Source of the DNA: an uncultured Bacteroidales bacterium
GTDB lineage: Bacteria > Bacteroidota > Bacteroidia > Bacteroidales > UBA932
Direction of reading: 5' to 3'
DNA length: 64,000 bases
NCBI GenBank assembly: GCA_934700615.1
Contig: CAKUXR010000014.1
Location: 24,402-88,401 of the forward strand
Shown here: positions 15,292 to 24,688 of the stretch, piece after piece
How positions within the stretch are numbered: the first letter of the stretch is position 1
Layout: every line of letters starts with the position of its first letter
Notes under the pieces: model-generated
The model's input: only the letters and a program-made list of their open reading frames with translations
Databases searched by the model: none
What the model was told of the DNA's origin: nothing
Position numbers and translations under genes: made by a program

Positions 15292-17337
15292 ATGAATAAT
15301 CCTTTACTTGTGGAGTCTCCGTATCCTTACGGTGCACCTCAGTTCGATAAAATTGAAAACAAGCACTATCTTCCTGCCTTTGAGACGTCTGTCAATGAGG
15401 CTAAAGCCGAGATTGACGGCATTGTCTCCAATCCGGAGGCGCCTGACTTCCATAATACTATAGAGGCATTGGAATTCAGCGGCAAGAGGCTCTCGCGTAT
15501 ATCAGAAATATTCTACAATATATTGGAGGCGGATTCTGACGATGAACTGCAGGAGATTGCAGAGAAGATTTCGCCGATGATGAATGACTATTCCATGTAT
15601 GTGGCCCTCAATGAGGATCTGTTCATGCGTGTGAAAACCGTTTATGACAATCCGGGTCAGGACTTGGCTCCAGATCAGAAAAGACTTCTTGAAAATACGT
15701 ACAAGTCTTTCGCCAGGCAGGGCGCATTCCTGAAAGGTGCCGAGAAAGAGGACTACAGCAAATGCATGGAGGAATTGTCTTTGTTGACGCTGCGGTTCGG
15801 CAAGAATGTGCTTGATGCCACCAATGCATATGAGCTGAATATCATTGATCCGGATAATCTTGCGGGAATGCCTGAGTATGTGAAAGATGCCGGCAGGAAG
15901 GCTGCTGAGGAAAGAGGACAGGATGGTTGGACATATACGCTGGACCGTCCAAGCTATGGCCCTTTCATGCAGTATTGTGCCAATCCCGAGTTGAGGAGAC
16001 AGATGTATATGGCTTATAATACCAGGGCCGTAGGGAGCAACTCGGAGATTGTCCGCAGGATAGCGGAACTGCGCCTCCGCGTGGCCAATCTGCTGGGTTA
16101 TGAGATCTGGGCAGACTATGTGCTTGAGGAGAATATGGCCAAGAATACGGATACGGTCCAGTCATTTCTGGAAGAACTGATGGTTCCGTCGCTTCCTTTT
16201 GCACGAAAAGAAGTCTCTGTGCTGTATGATTATGCGAAGTCTCACGGATTTGAGGAGTCTGCTTCCAAGTTCGGACTTCCTGCGGAAAGGCTTATGCCAT
16301 GGGACTTCAGTTTCTGGGCGGAGAAATATAAGGCGGAAAAGTACGAGCTTGAGGATGAGCAGCTTAAGCCATATTTCAGGCTGGAGAACTGCATTGACGC
16401 CGTGTTCGGTCTGGCCGGCAGGCTCTATGGAATCTCATTTGAGGAAAGGACCGATATACCTGTGTATCATAAGGATGTGAAAGTCTTCGATGTCAAGGAC
16501 AGTGACGGGAGGCATCTTGCCCTGTTCTATGCGGACTTCTTTCCACGTGCATCCAAGAGAGGAGGCGCGTGGATGACGGAGTTCCGCGGTCAGAGCATCA
16601 GAAATGGTGTTGAGGAGAGGCCGCTTGTCAGCATAGTCACCAATTTTACCAAACCATCTGCCGGGATACCTTCACTTATCACTCATGATGAGCTTGTGAC
16701 ACTTCTGCATGAATTCGGTCATTCATTGCATGGAATGTTTGCAGAGGGAAGATATACGTCGCTTTGCGGGACCAATGTCGCACGGGATTTCGTGGAACTG
16801 CCGTCCCAGATAATGGAAAACTGGGCGTTTGAACCTGAGTTCCTGAATTCATTTGCGAGGGATTACAGGACCGGTGAAGTAATCCCGCAGGAACTCGTGC
16901 AGAGGATAACTGCGGTAAAGAATTATCTGTCAGGATATTATCAGGTCAGACAACTTGACTTCGGAGAACTTGACATGGCATGGCACACGTTGAGGTCAAT
17001 GCAGGAGAATACCGTCATGGAATATGAGGAGATGGTTCTGGAGCCATATCGCGTTCTTCCTTATGTTAAGGGGACTTCTGTCTCGACATCGTTCAACCAT
17101 ATCTTCTCTGGCGGATACTCAGCAGGCTATTACTCTTACAAATGGGCCGAAGTGCTTGAGGCTGACGCGTTTGCTGCATTTGAGGAGAACGGCATTTTTG
17201 ACAGGGCTACTGCCGGGGCGTTTCGTGCGGAGATCCTCTCGAAAGGTGATACGGAAGATCCTGCCGTGCTGTACCGCAGTTTCAGAGGTCATGACCCTAA
17301 GCCTGAGGCACTAATGAAAAAACTTGGACTCGTATAG
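15292..17337 (+). CDS. dcp: M3 family peptidyl-dipeptidase (Dcp type)
   Basis: A 681-residue zinc metallopeptidase that trims dipeptides from the C-terminus of oligopeptides. The M3 active site HEFGH is at 473-477, with the downstream glutamate in the FVELPSQIMENW segment. The closing helices contain the family sequence FNHIFSGGYSAGYYSYKW. No signal peptide is visible, so it is probably cytoplasmic. Length matches Dcp/oligopeptidase A (about 680). It is a single-gene unit with promoter box at 15256 and a hairpin overlapping its stop. Confidence 0.92.
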   Translation: MNNPLLVESPYPYGAPQFDKIENKHYLPAFETSVNEAKAEIDGIVSNPEAPDFHNTIEALEFSGKRLSRISEIFYNILEADSDDELQEIAEKISPMMNDYSMYVALNEDLFMRVKTVYDNPGQDLAPDQKRLLENTYKSFARQGAFLKGAEKEDYSKCMEELSLLTLRFGKNVLDATNAYELNIIDPDNLAGMPEYVKDAGRKAAEERGQDGWTYTLDRPSYGPFMQYCANPELRRQMYMAYNTRAVGSNSEIVRRIAELRLRVANLLGYEIWADYVLEENMAKNTDTVQSFLEELMVPSLPFARKEVSVLYDYAKSHGFEESASKFGLPAERLMPWDFSFWAEKYKAEKYELEDEQLKPYFRLENCIDAVFGLAGRLYGISFEERTDIPVYHKDVKVFDVKDSDGRHLALFYADFFPRASKRGGAWMTEFRGQSIRNGVEERPLVSIVTNFTKPSAGIPSLITHDELVTLLHEFGHSLHGMFAEGRYTSLCGTNVARDFVELPSQIMENWAFEPEFLNSFARDYRTGEVIPQELVQRITAVKNYLSGYYQVRQLDFGELDMAWHTLRSMQENTVMEYEEMVLEPYRVLPYVKGTSVSTSFNHIFSGGYSAGYYSYKWAEVLEADAFAAFEENGIFDRATAGAFRAEILSKGDTEDPAVLYRSFRGHDPKPEALMKKLGLV

Positions 17338-17348
17338 AGCCCAAGTTT
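17320..17348 (+). terminator. Hairpin overlapping the dcp stop codon
   Basis: AAACTTGG (17320-17327) pairs with CCAAGTTT (17341-17348), and CTC/GAG extends the stem past one mismatch. The stop codon TAG lies in the loop region. The T tract is only the last three bases of the arm, so termination strength is uncertain. Confidence 0.5.
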
Positions 17349-17375
17349 CATAAAGTTCATATGTGATTAGATGTC

Positions 17376-18647
17376 CTAAGCAGTCTTTTCTTTGCCTGGA
17401 TCCTTGAACAGGAACATGAACAGAACTGCAACCACCAGTGCATATCCTGCAAATATGTACCATGCTGAACTCCATGAAGGATTTGCGGAGTTGTAAACGA
17501 AATGGTTTACGATGGCCTGTGCACTCAGGGTTCCGATTGTGGCTCCGACACCGTTGGTCATGAGCATGAACATTCCCTGGGCGCTTGAACGGATTTTTTC
17601 ATCAGTCTTCAAGTTGACATAGAGTGAACCTGAGATGTTGAAGAAGTCGAAAGCGACACCATATACGATACATGAGAGGATGAACATCCAGACACTTGAA
17701 CCCGGGTTGCCGGCTCCGAACAGTCCGAATCTGAATACCCATGCGAACATGGCCAGAAGCATTACTCTCTTGATTCCGAATTTCATTGCAATAGGAATCA
17801 GAAGGATGCAGAGGGTTTCGGAAAGCTGGGAAAGTGATATGAGGGCATTGGCATTCTGTGCGCCCCAGGTGTTGGCATATTCAGGAATCTCCTTGAAGCT
17901 GGTGATGAAAGGATTGGCAAATCCGTTGGTAATCTGGAGCGATACGCCCAGCAGCATTGAAAATACAAAGAAGATGGCCATATCCTTCTTCTTGAATAGA
18001 GAGAAGGCTCTGAGTCCGAAAACATCGACGAATGATGTGCTTGCGTTTGACTTTGATACCGGGCATGCAGGGAGTGTCAATGAATAGAGGCAGAGCACCA
18101 GTCCGAGGACACCGGAGGTGAAGAACTGGTTATATGAGTGCTGGAACTGAACGCCGTCCGCTTTCATGAAATTGACGAAGAGCATGCTGCAGATGAAGCC
18201 GACTGTGCCGAATACGCGGATAGGAGGGAATGCCTTGACGGTATCCATGCCGAATTTCTCGAGTCCTGAGTATGCTACAGAGTTTGAAAGCGCGATTGTA
18301 GGCATGTAGAATGCTACACTCAAACTGTAAAGTGTGAACAGCATGCCGAACGATACGTTGCTTCCTGCTGTCATTCCGTAGAATCCGGCAGCTATCATGA
18401 ACAGGCCTGCGAGTCCGTGGGAAATGCTGAGGACTTTCTGTGCTTGAATGTATTTGTCAGCGATGATTCCTATTATTGCAGGCATGAATATGGAAACGAT
18501 TCCCTGCATTGCGTAAAAGATACCGATTTTCGCTCCGAGGCCGATGTTCACGAGGTAGCTTCCCATAGAAGTAAGGTAGGCTCCCCAGATGGCATACTGG
18601 AGGAAGTTCATGATTATCAGCCTAGTGCTGATTCCGTTATTCTTCAT
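17376..18647 (-). CDS. MFS nucleoside:proton symporter (NupG-like)
   Basis: A 423-residue major-facilitator carrier with about twelve hydrophobic segments. The start (MNFLQYAIWGAYLTSMGSYL) matches the nucleoside:H+ symporter family (NupG/XapB), which imports nucleosides across the inner membrane. The central cytoplasmic loop (KSNASTSFVDVFGLRAFSLFKKKDMA) separates the two six-helix halves. It is monocistronic, convergent with dcp and divergent from tgt. A uracil permease and dUTPase follow in the facing operon, so nucleobase traffic is a local theme. Confidence 0.82.
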   Translation of the reverse strand: MKNNGISTRLIIMNFLQYAIWGAYLTSMGSYLVNIGLGAKIGIFYAMQGIVSIFMPAIIGIIADKYIQAQKVLSISHGLAGLFMIAAGFYGMTAGSNVSFGMLFTLYSLSVAFYMPTIALSNSVAYSGLEKFGMDTVKAFPPIRVFGTVGFICSMLFVNFMKADGVQFQHSYNQFFTSGVLGLVLCLYSLTLPACPVSKSNASTSFVDVFGLRAFSLFKKKDMAIFFVFSMLLGVSLQITNGFANPFITSFKEIPEYANTWGAQNANALISLSQLSETLCILLIPIAMKFGIKRVMLLAMFAWVFRFGLFGAGNPGSSVWMFILSCIVYGVAFDFFNISGSLYVNLKTDEKIRSSAQGMFMLMTNGVGATIGTLSAQAIVNHFVYNSANPSWSSAWYIFAGYALVVAVLFMFLFKDPGKEKTA

Positions 18648-18699
18648 TTCGTATTAGTTTGTTAATTTATGATTGTCCGTGGTTTCAAGCGAAATCACA

Positions 18700-18707
18700 C
18701 AAATATA
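18700..18707 (-). promoter_or_regulatory. Candidate -7 box of the nucleoside symporter gene
   Basis: On the reverse strand this reads TATATTTG. It lies about 52 bases before the start codon and only 22 bases from the oppositely directed tgt box. No good -33 element was found. Confidence 0.4.
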
Positions 18708-18729
18708 CAAGTTTTTATCGTAATTTTGC

Positions 18730-18737
18730 TATCTTTG
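18730..18737 (+). promoter_or_regulatory. Candidate -7 box of the tgt operon
   Basis: TATCTTTG, 29 bases before the tgt ATG. The -33 position is T-rich but not TTTG. Confidence 0.5.
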
Positions 18738-18766
18738 AAAGTTGAAACTAAAAAACTGTTTCTGTA

Positions 18767-19897
18767 ATGAAATTTGTCAAAATAGCGAATGATCCTCAGT
18801 CGTCTGCGAGATGTGGAGTGATAACGACTGACCATGGAACGATAGAAACTCCTATTTTCATGCCGGTCGGTACGGTCGGTTCAGTCAAGGGAGTATATCA
18901 CAGAGACTTGAAAGAAGACATAAAAGCTCAGATCATACTTGGAAATACATACCACCTTTATCTGCGTCCGGGACTTGATACGTTGAAGGCTGCAGGCGGA
19001 CTCCATAAATTCATATCTTGGGACAGGCCGATTCTGACGGACAGCGGCGGATTCCAGGTGTTTTCATTGACCGGAATAAGGAAACTCACGCCGGACGGAT
19101 GCACGTTCTCATCACATATTGACGGCTCTAGACATACTTTTACGCCTGAGAACAACGTTGATACACAGCGTATTATCGGTGCTGACATCATGATGGCTCT
19201 GGATGAGTGCTGCCCGGGTGACGCCGATTACAACTATGCCAAAAAGTCATTGAAAATGACGCAGAACTGGCTGGAAAGATATCTCAAGCGCTTTGATGAG
19301 ACTGAGCCTCTATACGGATACAGCCAGACGGTTTTCCCGATTATCCAGGGATGTGTCTATCCGGAACTGAGAAAGATGGCCGTGGAGCATGCGGTATCTT
19401 TCAACAGGGAGGGCTATGCCATCGGAGGACTTGCCGTCGGTGAGCCTACTGAGAAGATGTACGAGATGCTCGAACTCGTATGTCCGCTTCTGCCTGATGA
19501 CAGGCCGAGATACCTTATGGGAGTAGGAACACCGGCAAACCTTCTTGAGGGCATTGCCAGAGGTGTGGACATGTTCGACTGCGTGATGCCGACCAGAAAC
19601 GGAAGAAACGGAATGTTGTTTACATGGAACGGAATCATGAACATGCGAAACAAGAAATGGGAGAACGATTTCTCTCTCATTGATGAAAACGGTGCTTCAT
19701 TTGTCGACAGGACATACACCAAGGCATATTTGAGACATCTTTTCGTTGCCGGAGAGATGTTTGCGGCAATGATTGCAAGTGAGCACAATCTCGCATTCTA
19801 TCTGGACCTCGTGACCGAAGCCCGCAAGCATATCATCGCAGGTGATTTCAAGGCCTGGAAGGATGTGACTGTTAAGAAGATAATGACAAGACTTTAG
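18767..19897 (+). CDS. tgt: Queuine/preQ1 tRNA-ribosyltransferase (Tgt)
   Basis: A 376-residue TIM-barrel enzyme that swaps guanine 34 for preQ1 in GUN-anticodon tRNAs. The general acid/base region TDSGGFQVF places D92, and the nucleophile region MPTRNGRNG is intact. In characterised bacterial Tgt a structural zinc is held by CxCxxC plus a histidine 26 residues after the last cysteine. Here the three cysteine positions are G309, S311 and D314, while the histidine (H340, in SEHN) remains. The zinc site therefore appears lost. It is first in tgt-lptF/G-uraA-dut-murF. Confidence 0.94.
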   Translation: MKFVKIANDPQSSARCGVITTDHGTIETPIFMPVGTVGSVKGVYHRDLKEDIKAQIILGNTYHLYLRPGLDTLKAAGGLHKFISWDRPILTDSGGFQVFSLTGIRKLTPDGCTFSSHIDGSRHTFTPENNVDTQRIIGADIMMALDECCPGDADYNYAKKSLKMTQNWLERYLKRFDETEPLYGYSQTVFPIIQGCVYPELRKMAVEHAVSFNREGYAIGGLAVGEPTEKMYEMLELVCPLLPDDRPRYLMGVGTPANLLEGIARGVDMFDCVMPTRNGRNGMLFTWNGIMNMRNKKWENDFSLIDENGASFVDRTYTKAYLRHLFVAGEMFAAMIASEHNLAFYLDLVTEARKHIIAGDFKAWKDVTVKKIMTRL

Positions 19898-19903
19898 CAT
19901 ACT

Positions 19904-20992
19904 ATGTTTCCCAAAAAACTGGATGTCTATATAATCAAGAAGTTCATGGCGACTTTCTTTATCGCACTTTTGCTGATAATCGGAATCGTCATAATCTTCG
20001 ATATCAGTGAGAAAATCGATGACTTCGTTTCCAAGCAGGCTCCGCTTCATTCGATCATCTTCGATTACTATGTGAATTTCATCCCGTACTTCATGAATAT
20101 GTTCAGTCCTCTGTTCGTGTTCATTACGGTAATTTTCTTTACATCCAGACTGGCGGCCAATTCAGAGATTATCGCCATCCTGTCCTGCGGAATCAGTTTC
20201 CACAGGATGATGGTGCCATATATCTTCTCCGCCACCGTAATCGCATTGTTCTCACTGGGCCTGAACCTGTTCGTCATACCCCGGTCCAATGCCGAACGGC
20301 ATGAATTTGAGGCGAAATACACCAAGAAAAAGGCAGTGGCGTCCGAAAGGAACATCCATTATCAGATAGCTCCCGGCGAGTTTGTCTATGTCGAGCAGTT
20401 CAGCAAGTATAACAATACCGCATACAAGTTCACCTTGGAGTCCATAAAAGACAACCAGCTCGTTTCAAAGGTTTCTGCTGAGCGTGCAGTCTGGGATACC
20501 ACTTTCTCGGGATGGAAACTCAAGAAGTATTTCATACGTGAATACAATGAACAGGGCCTGGAGGACAAGGTCAGGTGCGGAGAGCAGCTTGACACTGTCA
20601 TCAGTTTGACAATCAATGACTTCTTCAGAAAGAGAAATACTGTGGAGGATCTTCCGTATGACCAGCTCAATGAACTTGTCGATGTCCAGAAGATGAGGGG
20701 CGATCCTAACGTGAAATATTCATTGATAGAGAAGCAGCAGAGGTTCTCTCTTCCTTTTTCCGCATTCATCCTGACAATCATGGGTGTGGCATTGTCATCA
20801 AGAAAGAAGAGGGGCGGAATCGGATGGAATCTTGCCATCGGTATCGCGCTCAGTTTCTCCTACATTCTGTTCATGCGTTTCAGTCAGATGTTCGTCTATA
20901 CGGGCGTAATGCCTCCGTGGCTTGCAATCTGGCTTCCTAATATGATATTCGCAATAATTGCCGGCGTCCTCTATAAGATAGCCCCGAAATAA
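19904..20992 (+). CDS. LptF/LptG-family permease (YjgP/YjgQ)
   Basis: A 362-residue inner-membrane protein: three membrane segments near the N-terminus (about 12-125), a periplasmic beta-jellyroll of about 150 residues, and three more segments at the end. This layout is that of LptF and LptG, the permeases that extract lipopolysaccharide toward LptD with the LptB ATPase. Whether it acts as F or G cannot be settled. It starts six bases after tgt. The outer-membrane partner LptD is encoded at 38806-41628. Confidence 0.88.
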   Translation: MFPKKLDVYIIKKFMATFFIALLLIIGIVIIFDISEKIDDFVSKQAPLHSIIFDYYVNFIPYFMNMFSPLFVFITVIFFTSRLAANSEIIAILSCGISFHRMMVPYIFSATVIALFSLGLNLFVIPRSNAERHEFEAKYTKKKAVASERNIHYQIAPGEFVYVEQFSKYNNTAYKFTLESIKDNQLVSKVSAERAVWDTTFSGWKLKKYFIREYNEQGLEDKVRCGEQLDTVISLTINDFFRKRNTVEDLPYDQLNELVDVQKMRGDPNVKYSLIEKQQRFSLPFSAFILTIMGVALSSRKKRGGIGWNLAIGIALSFSYILFMRFSQMFVYTGVMPPWLAIWLPNMIFAIIAGVLYKIAPK

Positions 20993-21010
20993 TCATAACC
21001 TATATATCAT

Positions 21011-22225
21011 ATGGCGGAACACACTTTATCACCATTCAAGCGCACCATTGTCGGTGTGCAGTTCATGTTCGTGGCATTCGGCTCAACAGTTCTTGTGCCT
21101 ATTCTATGTCATCTTGACCCTGCAATAGCACTTCTTGCAGCTGGTCTCGGAACCTTGCTTTTCCATGCCGTAACAGGCGGAAAAGTTCCTATTTACCTGG
21201 GAAGCAGCTTTGCATTCATTGCCCCTATCATCAAGGCTACCGAATTGTACGGGCTTCCGGGAATGTTTTGCGGACTTGTGGCTGTAGGCGTTGTCTATAT
21301 GCTCATGAGCCTTCTGGTCAAGGCCTTCGGAATAGGATTTATAAAGAAGTTGTTCCCGCCTATCGTCATCGGCCCGGTCATCATCCTTATCGGTCTGTCA
21401 TTGGCAGGTTCCGGAGTGAATATGGCCAAGACGAACTGGATACTGGCATTGGTCTCACTCTCTGTTGCGGTTGTGGCTTCCATCTGGGGCAAAGGAATCG
21501 TAAAATTGATTCCGGTAGTATTCGGTGCGCTTGCAGGTTATGTGGTGGCTGTGCTTTTCTTCCGTGACGCGATGGATTTCACGCCGGTTGCAGAAGCTTC
21601 ATGGTTCGCTATCCCTAAGTTGGCCCCTATGTCATTCTCTTGGCAGGCCATCTTGTTCATGGCTCCTGTTGCGATAGCTCCTATCATTGAACATGTCGGA
21701 GATATGTACGCCATCAGTTCCATTGCCGGCAAGGACTTTGTGAAAGATCCGGGACTGCACAGGACATTGTTGGGAGATGGTCTTTCCTGCTGTCTGGCGG
21801 CTTTCCTCGGCGGTGCTCCTATTACGACTTACTCTGAAGTGACCGGTGCAGTATCATTGACAAAAGTGACTGATCCTTCGGTTTTGCGCATTGCAGGCGT
21901 GTCAGCAGTGGTTCTCGCCCTCATCGGAAAGGTCGGCGCTGTGATTCAGACAATACCTCAGGCCGTTCTGGGCGGTATCATGCTGCTCCTCTTCGGTTCT
22001 ATTGCATCAGTCGGCATCAGCAACATGATAGAGTCCCGCATCAATATGGGTTCGACTCGCAACCTCATCATTTCGTCATTGATTCTTACCATCGGAATCG
22101 GTGGTGCCGTCATTGACTTCGGTTCATTCTCATTGGCCGGAATCGGTCTCGCCTCTATCGTCGGCGTTGTTCTTAACCTGGTTCTGCCTCATGACAAGAC
22201 TGAGCCTGAAATACTTGAAAAATAA
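21011..22225 (+). CDS. uraA: Uracil permease, NCS2 family
   Basis: A 404-residue membrane carrier of the nucleobase-cation symporter 2 family. The opening (FMFVAFGSTVLVPIL), the YLGSSFAFIAPI segment and the APIIEHVGDMYAIS motif, which carries the substrate-binding glutamate, match uracil permeases better than xanthine/urate ones. It imports uracil with protons. It begins 18 bases after the LptF/G gene and ends 11 bases before dut, so it shares their transcript. Confidence 0.85.
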   Translation: MAEHTLSPFKRTIVGVQFMFVAFGSTVLVPILCHLDPAIALLAAGLGTLLFHAVTGGKVPIYLGSSFAFIAPIIKATELYGLPGMFCGLVAVGVVYMLMSLLVKAFGIGFIKKLFPPIVIGPVIILIGLSLAGSGVNMAKTNWILALVSLSVAVVASIWGKGIVKLIPVVFGALAGYVVAVLFFRDAMDFTPVAEASWFAIPKLAPMSFSWQAILFMAPVAIAPIIEHVGDMYAISSIAGKDFVKDPGLHRTLLGDGLSCCLAAFLGGAPITTYSEVTGAVSLTKVTDPSVLRIAGVSAVVLALIGKVGAVIQTIPQAVLGGIMLLLFGSIASVGISNMIESRINMGSTRNLIISSLILTIGIGGAVIDFGSFSLAGIGLASIVGVVLNLVLPHDKTEPEILEK

Positions 22226-22236
22226 TTACTTATACA

Positions 22237-22671
22237 ATGAAAGTCAAGATTATCAATAAATCTTCCAATCCCTGTCCGAGTTATGCGACTCCGCTTTCTG
22301 CGGGGATGGATGTCAGGGCGAACATTGAGGAACCTATAACATTGGCCCCTCTTCAGAGAGTGCTCGTTCCGACAGGCCTTTACATCGCCTTGCCTGAAGG
22401 ATATGAGTGCCAGGCTCGCCCGAGAAGCGGACTTGCCGTGAAACATGGAATAACGGTCCTGAATTCGCCGGGAACCATCGACGCAGACTATCGCGGAGAA
22501 CTTAAGACATTGCTGGTCAATCTGTCTGATACGCCTTTCGTGATTGAGCCAGGTGAGCGTATCGCCCAGCTTGTAGTGGCAAAGCACGAACATGTGGAAT
22601 GGGAAGAAGTTGAAGTCCTCGACGAGACGGAAAGGGGAGAGGGCGGATTTGGTAGTACAGGAGTACAATAA
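22237..22671 (+). CDS. dut: dUTP diphosphatase
   Basis: A 144-residue trimeric dUTPase that hydrolyses dUTP to dUMP, keeping uracil out of DNA and feeding thymidylate synthesis. All five family motifs are visible: AGMDVRA, PRSGLAVKHG, GTIDADYRGEL, ERIAQLVV and the C-terminal GEGGFGSTG arm that closes over the active site. Length is standard. The stop codon shares one base with the murF start (TAATG). Confidence 0.96.
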   Translation: MKVKIINKSSNPCPSYATPLSAGMDVRANIEEPITLAPLQRVLVPTGLYIALPEGYECQARPRSGLAVKHGITVLNSPGTIDADYRGELKTLLVNLSDTPFVIEPGERIAQLVVAKHEHVEWEEVEVLDETERGEGGFGSTGVQ

Positions 22672-24026
22672 TGGAAATCAAAGACTTATACGATATTTTC
22701 AAAAAATGCGGCTCGGTTCTGACTGACAGCCGCAAAATCAGCGGTGGCGAGCTTTTCTTCGCATTGAAAGGTGAAAATTTCGACGGCAACGAGTTTGCGG
22801 ACAAGGCTCTTGAGGCCGGTGCAGCATATGCTGTCGTCAATGCTGATGCATCTGTCTGCGCCAGGGCCAATGACTTTCCGGATGGAAACGGCGGCAGCCG
22901 GCTGATAAGCGTCAATGATACTCTGGTGACGCTTCAGGACTTGGCCCGTTGGCATCGTGAGCATGTTCTCGGAGATGATAAACATCTGACAGTCATCGGA
23001 ATAACCGGTACAAACGGGAAGACCACGACCAAGGAACTTATCCGCACCGTCCTTTCTGCCGGTTTCAATGTCACAGCGACTGAGGGCAATCTGAACAATG
23101 ATATAGGCGTGCCCCTGTCTGTGCTCAAGATAACTCCCGAGACACAGCTTGCTGTCATTGAAATGGGTGCAAGCCATCCGGATGACATTGCAAAACTCGT
23201 GAAGGTTTGCGAACCTGACTACGGCATAATTACCAATGTCGGTCGCGCTCATCTTCAGGGTTTCGGAAGTTTCGAGGGCGTACAGCGTGCAAAGGGGCAG
23301 CTGTATGATTATGTCAATGCCAACGGAAAGGCTGTTTTTGTCAATGCCGATGACGACGTCCTGAGGTCAATGTGTGAGTCGCGTGACGGTTTGTCAATCA
23401 TTCCTTACGGATTGGAAACGGACGGCTGCCATCTTCTGGAAACCACTCTGGAGAATCCTTATCTTAGGATAGAACTCTCTGACAATAAGGTTGTTGCGAC
23501 TCATCTCGTGGGTGCATACAATGCTGCCAATGTGTTGGCGGCAATATGCATCGGAAAGTTCTTCGGCGTTGATGAGGATGCTGCAGTGGCACAGGTCGCT
23601 TCCTATGTCCCTTCAAACAGCCGTTCCCAGATGGTAAGGACGGAACGCAATGTCCTGATTGTGGATGCCTACAATGCCAATCCTTCCAGCATGACGGCTT
23701 CATTGGAGAATTTCTTCAATATGTCTGCGCCGGCAAAGGCAGTCATGATCGGTGATATGGGTGAACTTGGCGACAGTTCTGCCGAGGAACATGAGAAGAT
23801 GCTCAAACTCTTGACTGACAGCAGCATTGACAAGATTTACCTTGTGGGAAAAGAATTCGAAAAGGCATTGGCACAGGCAGGGAAGAGTGGGGACGACAGG
23901 ATATTCTGGTTTGCTTCGTCTGATGCCCTAGCGGCTTATCTGTCTGAAAACCAGTTGAGCGGCTATTCGATTCTGATTAAAGGTTCACACTCGATGCGAA
24001 TGGAAAAAACAGTTCAGGTGCTGTAA
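22671..24026 (+). CDS. murF: UDP-MurNAc-tripeptide:D-Ala-D-Ala ligase (MurF)
   Basis: A 451-residue Mur ligase that adds D-Ala-D-Ala to the UDP-MurNAc-tripeptide, the last cytoplasmic step of the peptidoglycan precursor. The short N-terminal UDP-binding domain (LTDSRKISGGELFFALKG) is followed by the ATP site GITGTNGKTTTKEL, the NNDIGVPLS and EMGASHPDDI motifs, and the C-terminal domain (VDAYNANPSSM). It overlaps dut by one base. An intrinsic terminator follows, placed inside the 3' end of the facing PAP2 gene. Confidence 0.95.
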   Translation: MEIKDLYDIFKKCGSVLTDSRKISGGELFFALKGENFDGNEFADKALEAGAAYAVVNADASVCARANDFPDGNGGSRLISVNDTLVTLQDLARWHREHVLGDDKHLTVIGITGTNGKTTTKELIRTVLSAGFNVTATEGNLNNDIGVPLSVLKITPETQLAVIEMGASHPDDIAKLVKVCEPDYGIITNVGRAHLQGFGSFEGVQRAKGQLYDYVNANGKAVFVNADDDVLRSMCESRDGLSIIPYGLETDGCHLLETTLENPYLRIELSDNKVVATHLVGAYNAANVLAAICIGKFFGVDEDAAVAQVASYVPSNSRSQMVRTERNVLIVDAYNANPSSMTASLENFFNMSAPAKAVMIGDMGELGDSSAEEHEKMLKLLTDSSIDKIYLVGKEFEKALAQAGKSGDDRIFWFASSDALAAYLSENQLSGYSILIKGSHSMRMEKTVQVL

Positions 24027-24033
24027 GGCCTGG

Positions 24034-24669
24034 CTATTTGTTACTTGAGTCCCGTTGCCGTTCAGGTGACGGGATTTTTTCTTTGTCGATGAATCTGGCG
24101 AACACCCATCTCGCGGCCATGGCAATCATGGCCCCATAACCGCTGCCTATCATTGCCCCTACTATGATGTCTCCCATATAGTGTTTTCCTACGAAAATGC
24201 GGCTCAGCGAGAGCAACGTCGCCCAGGTGAAAATCCAGATTATGAATGCTTTGTAGGTATGTTTCGTATCGTATCTGAACAGGATTGAAGAGCATACTGC
24301 GAATCCGAATGCATTTGCAGCGTGGGCAGAGAAGAACCCGAAGAAGTTGCCCCTATATTCCAGGACGTGCAATCCTCCGAGCAGCATCGGTCCGCTGTAG
24401 CAAGGCCTGAGTCTGGCCACGGAGTATTTAAGCAGATTGGAAGTCTGGTCACAGACAAGAAGTGTAAGGGCCATGCACAGGATTGAGATCAGTCCCTTTT
24501 TCCAGCCTAGTCTTTTGACTAGGAAGAAGGCTATGAGCAGGTACAGTGGAAACCATACGACCCTGTCCGACATGAACATCATGAACTGGTCAGTTGCCGG
24601 AATGTGGAAACTGTTTACGAACAAGGTCAGGACCTGGTCCCATCTGTGAAGTATGTCCCAAAAATGCAT
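24034..24669 (-). CDS. PAP2-family membrane phosphatase
   Basis: A 211-residue integral membrane protein with the three PAP2 motifs: a KxxxxxxRP-like element (SVARLRPC), the SAH element (FFSAHAANAF) and the SRxxxxxHxxxD-like element (SRIFVGKHYMGD). The family removes phosphate from lipid pyrophosphates such as undecaprenyl diphosphate, or from phosphatidic acid. The substrate is not determined. It lies 19 bases downstream of obg on the same strand. Its last codons also encode the terminator of murF on the other strand. Confidence 0.86.
   Translation of the reverse strand: MHFWDILHRWDQVLTLFVNSFHIPATDQFMMFMSDRVVWFPLYLLIAFFLVKRLGWKKGLISILCMALTLLVCDQTSNLLKYSVARLRPCYSGPMLLGGLHVLEYRGNFFGFFSAHAANAFGFAVCSSILFRYDTKHTYKAFIIWIFTWATLLSLSRIFVGKHYMGDIIVGAMIGSGYGAMIAMAARWVFARFIDKEKIPSPERQRDSSNK
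24050..24074 (+). terminator. Intrinsic terminator of the tgt-murF operon, inside the PAP2 coding sequence
   Basis: A ten-pair stem with two G-T pairs (arms 24050-24059 and 24065-24074) encloses a five-base loop and is followed by six T (24075-24080). It begins 24 bases after the murF stop and falls within the last codons of the convergent PAP2 gene. Confidence 0.8.
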
Positions 24670-24688
24670 AGGTTAACGTCTTCTCTGT

